A stretch of DNA of 64,000 nucleotides, from contig BTRK01000003.1 of the NCBI GenBank assembly GCA_036245805.1, positions 682,001 through 746,000 of the forward strand, in the 5' to 3' direction. The stretch is from Pristionchus mayeri (taxonomy: Eukaryota > Nematoda > Chromadorea > Rhabditida > Neodiplogasteridae). Below, in pieces: positions 56,418-64,000 of the stretch (within the stretch, counting starts at the first letter, position 1; each line of letters starts with the position of its first letter). A model generated the notes under the pieces. That model saw only the letters and a list, made by a program, of their open reading frames with translations. It had not been told where the DNA came from and did not search any database. The translations under genes were made by a program, and so were the position numbers.

Positions 56418-56842
56418 ATGACCAAGCTCCTGTACGTCATACTTGTCATCCTCGTGGTTATATTTGAATTCACAGACACGTGAGTAGTAGGGTTATCTTA
56501 TTGGAAAATTGTTGGGGAATGTTACGGTAAGTTTAATAAAAAGTGCTCATCAACTGTATAAAATACCTGAAAGATACCTGAAAAGTAAACAAACCATTTT
56601 CCAATAAGATAACCCTAGCAACTAGTCTTTCACGACAGCCATTCGTTATCTCTCAATACGGTGATCGAAGGAAGCAGGGAGAACAAGTTCGCGCTTCTAA
56701 CCTATTAGCATACTATTGTAGTACGGTCTTTGCGGTCTTAAAACGTACTATATTTGTAATTACATTTATTCCCAGATGTGTACCACCGTACTGCGGAGGC
56801 GGGCGATTCCTCAAACCGGGCGAAGACGACCTGTGGGAATGA
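56418..56842 (+). CDS. Small secreted peptide (42 residues)
   Basis: ATG 56418 lies two bases after a TTTTCAG site, an arrangement typical of trans-spliced nematode messages. Exon 1 (56418-56479) is a signal peptide (MTKLLYVILVILVVIFEFTD). The donor GTGAGT and acceptor TTCCCAG (56773-56775) join it in phase to exon 2 (56776-56842), DTCVPPYCGGGRFLKPGEDD then LWE-TGA. Two cysteines and a Gly/Pro-rich short tail; no family recognised. The intron carries a MITE. Confidence 0.55.
56489..56616. mobile_element. TTATTGGAAAA-type hairpin MITE
   Basis: AGGGTTATCTTATTGGAAAA left and TTTTCCAATAAGATAACCCT right; inside the intron of the small peptide gene. Confidence 0.85.
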
Positions 56843-56932
56843 ACTAGAGTTCTCAACTCTCCTAATTATATCTTTAGTTCCCACAATATCTCATCCCTCG
56901 ACCGTCCGAGAGAGTGCGTATAACGGAAATAC

Positions 56933-57022
56933 GGCACTAGGTCGGATGAAAACTATGACGTCATGGCGCGTTTGATATATAAACTGCGGTATGACGTCAT
57001 AGTTATCATCCGACCTAGTGCC
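56933..57022. mobile_element. CRE-type hairpin MITE, copy 6
   Basis: GGCACTAGGTCGGATGAAAA left; ATGACGTCAT present in both arms; CGACCTAGTGCC right. The best preserved copy. Confidence 0.85.
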
Positions 57023-57513
57023 CGAAGATACGATTATCCCATCTATGAACTTTTTCTGGGAATGAACGACTAAAATTTGAATGCAGATGATAAATATTTC
57101 TGTTTCGTGAAGCACTAAATTTTTACAAAAACATTTCGCCACACAATTTGAAATTAAACTTTTTCCGATAAATCTATTAATAATGAGCAACCATCCGGAA
57201 ATCGTATTTCGTGCAAATACTAAACAATAATCATCGATTTCCTTTTTAACTCTCCATATTTTTCACAACTCTTTTACAAAAGCCAATCCTTTCAGAGTGA
57301 TGATTTAGTGAGTGGATAATGTAATACCGTTCTCAGAACAACGTCATTGTTTGTAACCGTAAATTAGAAGAGAAAGCGGTTTGTGGGGTTACTGTATGCG
57401 TGGCGAGAATGGACGCCAAAGTAACTTCTTGTTGTATGTCTCACTTCAATTGCTATTGTGTATTGTTGTATACGTCGTTAAATACATTTTTAAATATTTC
57501 ATTTTTAAGCGTT

Positions 57514-58882
57514 ATGGGCGACGTTATGGCGCCTACAGACAACACTATTCGGCAAATATCAATTACTCATCTGTCACTTCCTTCCCGGGCGAATATGTCA
57601 ATTCACTCATTTCTGGCAAATTCGACCCTTGTGCGAGTGACAGAGGTAAGATCATTCTTATGCGATGGCTTCACATGAAATTATACAAATGGTGCGTTCC
57701 CTCCATCCGATTACGTCAAGGTGGGAAAGTGATAGTGAAGAAACATTTCCTCTCGAGCATACAAGGCAACTTATAAAATGGCAACTCAGAAAAAATGCTC
57801 ACAACTTCCACCATTCATATTCGTATATCGTATTTATCAGTTTTTACTGCAAACTATTTTTTACTGCTCAGCCGCAACCTAAGCGGCACAATAACTAATT
57901 TTACAGCGTTTCTAACTTTTTGTTTTTCTGAGTTGCCCGACGCCGTCCTTAGTAACAGTTTTATTTCGTTACTATCACCATTTCTTCAGATAAACAGGCG
58001 TATGAAAGAAATGGTTGAAGAGTTCGTGCTCAAGCATCGCGAAGGAACTGTATCAATGGGGATTCATGGGCCGGTTTTGCTGATTCTTGTATTCTGGTTA
58101 GCTGAAAGATGATTTTCCAGACAATCACGTTCAACAGTTCTGATCGATTAACTGAAATATGTCTCACAAGAGTTCTCTCTAAAATATCTCTGGCCTTCGA
58201 GTTCCGAAATAACGCTATCGTAAGAAAATATATTTTCGGCACTACGTCGGATGAGAACTATGACGTCATACCGCCTTTGATGTTTCATGACGTAATAATT
58301 CTCATCCGCCCTAGTGTCATATTTTGCCTCGAATATTACCCTTTTCAAGTTTGGGAACTTTGGAAGAACTGAAATGAAGCAAGTCCTGGTGAACATTAAA
58401 CCGAGAATTATGGGTTGTGCGTTTGCCCGTATCGAACTTTCTGTGGAAGAACCAGAAACTGTGTTATGGTGTAGGGAGGTTTTGGAAGGAATGCAAATTT
58501 CACAATTAAGTATCGAAATTTTCCATCTCGACAATATCTTGTGAGTGGCAAACACTATTTAATTGAACAAATAACGATTTATAGATCTGAATATATCGAT
58601 CTTTTCCATAGTGTAAAGCCAACATATGTTGCATGTGGTATTCGCGAAATAACAAAAAGTTTGAAGTAATCATAAATTTATAACTCAAACAGTGGCTCAA
58701 CGGAAGGCACTTGCACTGGAGATGCTTATATATTCATGACATTTTTAGAGTCTATCGAATTTATGAACCAGCTTTGTGAGACGGCGAAATATGTATACAT
58801 TCAAAGGAGAGATATCAAGCCTTCAAATATTGATAATGTCACGATTCTCCGAGCCTTGCAAAATGTGAAAAACTTCGTTTAA
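57514..58882 (+). CDS. F-box-like protein
   Basis: Six exons in phase: 57514-57645, 57990-58088, 58121-58219, 58350-58540, 58585-58658, 58749-58882, about 242 residues. Residues from about 20 (ITHLSLPSRANMSIHSFLA) across the first splice (VRVTE-INRRMKEMVEEF) match the F-box pattern L-P...I-x-S-F-L...R-V-x-R-R-M seen in nematode F-box expansions; such proteins recruit substrates to SCF ubiquitin ligases. The rest (FARIELSVEEPETV, SQLSIEIFHLDNI, KPTYVACGIREI) resembles the variable substrate-binding half. Intron 3 consists mostly of a MITE. The acceptor TTTTCAAG of exon 4 is weak. The end at 58882 could be a read-through donor region rather than the true stop. Confidence 0.6.
58239..58317. mobile_element. 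CRE-type hairpin MITE, copy 7
   Basis: GGCACTACGTCGGATGAGAA then CTATGACGTCATACC; right arm ATTCTCATCCGCCCTAGTG. Occupies most of intron 3 of the F-box gene. Confidence 0.8.
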
Positions 58883-59649
58883 TCTCTAAATATCTTGAAA
58901 CCGAGATATCACGATATAATCTGGAGCGCATCATTCAGGCAAGATATATTGAAATCGAGTTAAATGTAATACATCGTTTATAGCTTTGTCATCACACTGG
59001 TAAGAAGTTGTATCTATTGGTCGTATCCAGCATAGAAAGAATGCAAGAGAACATTGGTGAATATCGCATCTCTTCTAATGCAAAAGATGCTTGCATTGAA
59101 CATTTGGAATAATTGTCTTATCAAGTTCACGAAAACCTCTGGATTAAACTGATTTATTTATTGTATTTTGTCATCGGATAAACATGGCCCGATAAAAAAC
59201 AATTTCTTTGAACTGCTGGTTCTTGTATACATTGAAGCCTGTAGTCTGATATTTCGAGTGATTCATCGTCTAATTGACGACTATGGCCTGTGAACTCTTC
59301 GTTATTGGCCGCAAGTGTGCGTTAATGATCGGTTACATACATCCCGTGATATCAGGGTTTTGGTAATAGTCGGTTTGGAAAATTTCACCCGAGAAATGCT
59401 GAAGCTGTAGAGCTTAGGCTTCCCCATGCTCGAAAGTACACTTTCCATTGAGGATTGATTTCAATTTTTTTGGAGTCCCCGCATGATAGGTCTGACTCTC
59501 TATGGGTAAAGTTACATATTTACCCCTATAAAGAGGGGGGTGTGCTGTGAGCATAAGTGAACATAACTGAACTAGTCATGAGTCTCAGCTTTCTATAAAA
59601 TTTGTGAGCATTTACATAGCGCAGGGTGCGTCTGTGTAACTTCGGACAT
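58883..59649. other. Intergenic, nothing recognised
   Basis: Between the F-box gene and the intact LINE. No supported frame. Confidence 0.4.
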
Positions 59650-62553
59650 GGAATTACAGAATTACAGAATATTTATCAGGAGTCGCAAAGTTGCGCTGAT
59701 CAGGCTTTAGGTGGTCCATTCTTCATCAGTTAAGCTCCACCATTTCCTGCCCTTCCCTCTTGCTATCTCGTTTCTCCATCTCTCCCGAGGTCTTCCCTGT
59801 CCTCTGCTGTTAGCTCTGGTGTAAGGGATCCATGTTGTTAACCTCCTTGTCCACCGTTCGTCCATTCTTCGGATCTTATTTGCCCAGTTCATCTTTCGTC
59901 TAGTTGCTTCCTCTACCCAGTCAACGACTCCTGTTTCCATTCGCACTCGTTCGTTACTCCATCGATCCATCCATGTTACTCCAATCATGCGCCTCTCCAT
60001 TTTTCTCTGCGCAACTCGCAGCACTTGTTTGTCTGACTCTCTCATTGTCCAAGCTTCGCAGCCATAAAGCACGATCGACATGAGACAAGCGTTGAAGGCG
60101 CGTTTCCTTATCTCTCTGTTGACAGTCGCGTGTTTGAGTAAATGGCCAATGTTTCTCCAAGCGAGCCAAGCACACTGGATCCGGCGTTTGACTTCAATTG
60201 AGGGGTCCAATGGGAGGGAGATCCAACTTCCTAGATATTTTGCACCATCTTTGTACTCAAAGATTCCTCCATCGACTTCGATCTGTTCTCTATTTGTTGC
60301 ACTCGAAGTCAGCAAGATGGATTTTCGTGGGTGAACTTCGAGTCCAACTCTTCCAGCCGCATGAATAACTTTTGTCAACATTCTCCTCAGTTCAACTCTG
60401 TTTTTCGCTACAATAATGACATCGTCTGCGTATGATAAGGTGGTCAGCTGCTTTCCATCAATAGTCATCCCATCTCCATCCCAATCAACGCTGTCGAGAG
60501 CCATACGTAAGACGCAGTTGAAAAGTTTCGGAGATATTGTGTCGCCCTGTTTCACTCCTCTCTTCACTCTCACTTCGACCGCACGTTCGTTTATTTGAAT
60601 TCGGGTATTTGTTCCTTCATAGAATCTTCGAAGCACATCGATCAAACGTGAATGGATTCCTTGGGTTTGGAGAGCTTGCCAAACGGCTGGCCATTCAACG
60701 CTATCAAACGCTTTCTTGAAATCTATCAGTGCCAGGTGAATGGGTATTTTGTACTCGGTGGTTCTCTCGATAAGTTGATTGATGGAGTGAATGTGATCAA
60801 CAGTCGAGTATCCAGGTCTGAACCCTGCTTGGCTGGTATCTTCTGCCTGTTCTAGCAGTGGGAGGATTCGATTGAGAATAGCTTTTGTCGCGACTTTGCA
60901 TATAACACTCAGTAGGCTGATCGGACGATAGTTGCTGATATCTGATGAGTCTCCGCCTTTGTGCAACAGGGTTACTCTCGAAGTCAGGAATTTCGGAGGA
61001 ATTTCTTCTCCTGAGAGAATTCCATTGAGCATCCGCGTGATCAATGGAGTAACTGCGGCTTCAGACAGAATGAGCATGTCAGGCTTCACTTTATCATCAC
61101 CAGCAGCGTGCCCGATTCGGAGACTTTGTATTGCATACGAGATTTCTTCTCTCAAGAAAGGCAGGATAGGCTCTGTTGACGGCGTGATAGCGAATGGAAG
61201 AGGCACTTTTGGAGTATATAGACTCTCGAAGAATTGTGTGACCGTACGTTCAGTGTATTCTTGAGAAGCTGTGCCTGTATTTGGGTCTTTGAAGAACATT
61301 CGTTTCCTTGTTAGTTCATTCTCTTTCGTCAATCTTACAATACTCCTCCCACTTCTGATCGCCTCTAACAATTGCGTTTCTTTTCTACTCCGAATGTCCT
61401 CTATTAACATTGCCCTGGCAGCTTTACAACATTGTACGTATTCCACTGCTAATTTTGGATCGCCTTTCAATAAGTGCCGCTTTTCCAGTAAACTTCGTGT
61501 GCCTTTTGATATCTTGTGTCGATTTGTTTTCTCTTTCCAGCAATCAATTGATGTAGTCTCCGTGAGTGCTATAATTGAATTGTAAGCTGCCGCCGCGTCT
61601 TGAGGTTCGCATATTTCCAGATCGCTCAGGATATGTGCATTCCTTCTGTATGCTTCCCTATCGAATTCCCATTTCTTCTTTCTGTCTTTCTGCCACCTCC
61701 GCATCCCTCCGAGATCCAATTGAATCCGTATCATTCGATGGTCGCTATCAAATTCGAACTTGTTGACAATTTGGCAGTTTGAGACAGGAGCTGATTGTGG
61801 TCCTAGTATAAAGTCTATTTGATGTTTGGTTGATCCGTTCGGACTGCGCCAGGTCCACCGTCTCGCCTTTCTCGATTTGAACCACGAGTTCCAAACTTTC
61901 ATTCGATTCCGTATACATAATTCGACTATTCTCCTTCCTCTATCATTCATCTCTGCGTACGTGTAGTGTCCGACGATCATCTCCACTCCTGCTTCTCTCT
62001 TGACACGAGCGTTGAGGTCACCGATGATGAAAGGACGGAATCCTTGCGGGCACGCTCTTATTGAGTTTTCTACTTGGTCGATGATCTGGTCGTATTGCTC
62101 ATCAGTAGAAGCGGAAGTGGGGGCATAAACGACGACAAGATACAGTTTCAGTGTGGGCAGAGTGAGCAGCGCCACCCTGTCACTTACACCTGTAAACTTG
62201 ATCGAACTAGCCAGTCTATCTCTGACCACGAAAGCGACACCTTTATGAGACTGGGTGCTACCACTATGGTACAGAGTTGAAGAAGAGAGGGGTAAGCATA
62301 CCGTCCCTTCGCCCACGATTCTTGCCTCGGTGACACAGACGACGTCGTAGCGGAGTTTGGCCAGAGCTCGATCGAACTCCTCTTGACGTGTCTTCGAAGA
62401 GAGTGAGCGGGCATTGATGTTGCCGATGATGAATGGTTGCCGGCAGCCCATAGCGGTGTTACGACCCCTGCCGCACCACTGGCACTTGGGGAAGGACCTC
62501 CCGGTGGAGGGGACGGAGGAGGAAAGGCGAGCTCAGCCGCTCGTCGCCCGCGC
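59650..62553 (-). mobile_element. LINE family B, intact copy B1
   Basis: GC-rich leader (62452-62553), one 914-codon frame and a short 3' end with AATTCTG repeats at 59650-59668. The other halves in the window differ from it by few bases. No long target-site duplication was evident by eye. Confidence 0.9.
59707..62451 (-). CDS. Endonuclease-reverse transcriptase, LINE family B
   Basis: A single open frame of 914 residues with no lesion. Residues 1-235 form an apurinic-type endonuclease: NINARSL, VTEARIV (metal-binding Glu), VVYAPTS, IIGDLNAR, IDFILG and SDHRMI (catalytic His). The reverse transcriptase spans roughly 400-700: LLHKGGDSSDISNYRPISLL, DFKKAFDSVEW (first Asp), RGVKQGDTISPKLF, YADDVIIVAKN (catalytic YADD) and KYLGSWISLPLD. 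The C-terminus has RVAQRKMERRMIGVTWMDRW and a Trp/Arg-rich end. This single-ORF plan is that of RTE-like LINEs, whose enzyme nicks target DNA and primes cDNA there. Potentially autonomous. Confidence 0.9.
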   Translation of the reverse strand: MGCRQPFIIGNINARSLSSKTRQEEFDRALAKLRYDVVCVTEARIVGEGTVCLPLSSSTLYHSGSTQSHKGVAFVVRDRLASSIKFTGVSDRVALLTLPTLKLYLVVVYAPTSASTDEQYDQIIDQVENSIRACPQGFRPFIIGDLNARVKREAGVEMIVGHYTYAEMNDRGRRIVELCIRNRMKVWNSWFKSRKARRWTWRSPNGSTKHQIDFILGPQSAPVSNCQIVNKFEFDSDHRMIRIQLDLGGMRRWQKDRKKKWEFDREAYRRNAHILSDLEICEPQDAAAAYNSIIALTETTSIDCWKEKTNRHKISKGTRSLLEKRHLLKGDPKLAVEYVQCCKAARAMLIEDIRSRKETQLLEAIRSGRSIVRLTKENELTRKRMFFKDPNTGTASQEYTERTVTQFFESLYTPKVPLPFAITPSTEPILPFLREEISYAIQSLRIGHAAGDDKVKPDMLILSEAAVTPLITRMLNGILSGEEIPPKFLTSRVTLLHKGGDSSDISNYRPISLLSVICKVATKAILNRILPLLEQAEDTSQAGFRPGYSTVDHIHSINQLIERTTEYKIPIHLALIDFKKAFDSVEWPAVWQALQTQGIHSRLIDVLRRFYEGTNTRIQINERAVEVRVKRGVKQGDTISPKLFNCVLRMALDSVDWDGDGMTIDGKQLTTLSYADDVIIVAKNRVELRRMLTKVIHAAGRVGLEVHPRKSILLTSSATNREQIEVDGGIFEYKDGAKYLGSWISLPLDPSIEVKRRIQCAWLAWRNIGHLLKHATVNREIRKRAFNACLMSIVLYGCEAWTMRESDKQVLRVAQRKMERRMIGVTWMDRWSNERVRMETGVVDWVEEATRRKMNWANKIRRMDERWTRRLTTWIPYTRANSRGQGRPRERWRNEIARGKGRKWWSLTDEEWTT

Positions 62554-63053
62554 AGAGACCAGGAATGAAGATCGGGTGAAAATGGCATGTACATCATCCA
62601 CTCTCATTCTATGGTCTGCTGATCATTCCCGCGGAGCGCCCCATTAAATTCTATTTGATGATCCTTTCCATACTAGTAGTTGATTACAATGTGCGACTTA
62701 TTCTATTGTATTTTTGGTCACCCCGTTCGAATTTTGCGAACCAGGGTGTGGAATACACTGCCCAGAACAACTTTCATAGCATGGTCCTAGAGACCATTGT
62801 ACGCGCCAGTAGTTCATTTTTCAGCAGTGTCCCATATTTCTCCGCGAAAACACGAGCCGCGAAAAATTGCATGTTTTGAGAGGTGCAATTCTGTCGATTG
62901 GGGGGAGTAACGATGATGTGGCATTCTGTTCACACATAAGGCAACATTCGAAGGTGGAAGTGTGTGAACGAATACTTTTGCTGTGTTTAATTATGTCTTG
63001 ACTTTGCAATGAATATAGTTATTTTCTCAGATTTTACACTTTTTTCATTTGTA

Positions 63054-63936
63054 ATGAATACTTCGCTCCGATTTGGATGGGCTTTGGAACTCATACTTAT
63101 GGACTACCTATTTGGGTGAATTTTGTATATTTTGAAGCTAAAACAACAAAAAAAACAACAACACCTTTCTCACAGATTTCAATGGGTACAGCATTTGACC
63201 TTCTCCTTCTCCACTCTACAATTATGTTGATATTACGCTCTCAAGGAACTGTCATGTCACCTGGAATTAAACGAGGATATATTATGGACCAAGTATGTTT
63301 TTTTTCAAATTGTTATACAATTCAAATATATTCTGTTCCATTTAAGAAACCGTCATTGAATACAATCAATTTGTTTTCTTCAGATAAGTATGATTTTCTA
63401 CGGAATGATTGTACGCTGTATTGTCAAAATGTATCCACTTTACCCATGGCCTGGGTAAGCCTAATTTATTTTGGTGAAATATTCTTATTCTTTATTTACT
63501 AACACGTTCATGGTGCGGGTATGACGTGAAAAGGTAAGGTTTTTTGGCTCGAGCGAGCTTGTGGGGTTGGGGGATATGTGGCAGTTCTGCAATGAATTTT
63601 TATTATAGATGATTGCATGATGAAATAAATTCTTATGACGATATTATGAAATAAGTACGTCTTTAGATTCTATTGCGACATGTACTTGTGAGTTTAGAAA
63701 TAAATGTTCTGTACTTTCCGCTTAGTTAACACTTGAACGTTATTTAACACTTGAATTTGCATAATAAATCTATGCAGATTTCTGAGAATGGCATGAGGTT
63801 TTTACTATTTTTTTCAGTCCCTCTCGGCGGTCGCAATTATTTCCGTCGTTCCAAGTTTTGAATATAACTTTTTTCGAGTCTATAGTAGTGTCGTATTTGA
63901 CGGACGATTCCTAATTGGACAAAGGTATTAGTATGA
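63054..63936 (+). CDS. Unassigned hydrophobic multi-exon gene, runs off window
   Basis: ATG 63054 opens MNTSLRFGWALELILMDYLF with a GTGAAT donor. Exon 63176-63292 (ISMGTAFDLLLLHSTIMLIL...YIMDQ, donor GTATG), exon 63384-63454 (ISMIFYGMIVRCIVKMYPLY) and an exon from 63818 (SLSAVAIISVVPSFEY...LIGQR, donor GTATTA about 63929) follow proper acceptors. Short helices separated by polar loops suggest a multi-pass membrane protein, but phases of the first and third junctions do not fit cleanly and I recognise no family. Confidence 0.35.
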
Positions 63937-64000
63937 TTAACAAAACAAATATTCGGATACAAATCTTGCTATGAAACGTTCTACATATGTCATTTAGAGC

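Noticed and set aside
60080..62280. Plus-strand frames of 60-110 codons inside the LINE
   Set aside because: Shadows of the minus-strand 914-codon LINE protein; the same shadows recur in the other B fragments.

Overview
The window is eukaryotic and almost certainly nematode. Introns are short and end in TTTTCAG-type acceptors. Two genes encode seven-pass receptors of the nematode SRD-like chemoreceptor type. There is a lineage-type F-box gene, and the transposons are nematode-typical endonuclease/reverse-transcriptase LINEs and mariners. A diplogastrid (Pristionchus-like) genome is my guess from overall style, not something the sequence proves. Because genes are spliced, the gene models were built by hand from reading frame, GT/AG sites and phase matching.

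The host theme is a local family of small genes. Each encodes a charged or coiled-coil N-terminus, one transmembrane helix, and a C-terminal PDZ domain split over two phase-0 exons (an N-G-x-F-G-L half and an x-P-G-G-A-A / K-K-G-D / V-N-G half). Paralogs or pieces lie at 223-722, 1278-2572, 9200-9286 with 9814-10295, 11725-12206 (minus), a shattered copy spread over 10964-16236, 28823-30153, 30803-32284, 33386-34734, an orphan first exon at 35943-35981, 43192-44370, 44550-45235 and 46150-47615. A ten-exon gene on the minus strand (48324-52218) encodes a coiled-coil protein with a PDZ-like C-terminus and no membrane segment.

Other host genes are two SRD-like receptors (25796-27426 and 37707-41313, both minus), an F-box gene (57514-58882), two short secreted peptides (3341-3553 minus; 56418-56842), a neuropeptide-like precursor (16766-17023 minus) and unassigned hydrophobic exons at 7486-8255 and 63054-63936.

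Mobile DNA fills much of the rest. LINE family A has two broken copies (4178-7073; 19537-22412). LINE family B has one intact 914-codon copy (59650-62553, minus) and one copy cut into two oppositely oriented halves (12376-14078 and 15098-16075). Mariners or mariner-like TIR elements lie at 18207-19185, 23566-24828, 34838-35506, 36275-37512 and 50447-51342. At least four families of hairpin MITEs recur, and a 1-kb foldback element (19395-23277) hosts the second A copy.

The most striking structure is 9.6-16.6 kb. The two-gene cassette at 0.2-2.8 kb is present there a second time. In that copy the first gene sits in a 1.1-kb palindrome with arms that look identical. The second gene was hit by a B element and then torn by a 2.7-kb inversion that broke gene and retrotransposon together; one inversion breakpoint coincides with the end of the palindrome arm. 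From about 41.5-42.8 kb and 52.3-56.4 kb I recognise no host gene on the plus strand.
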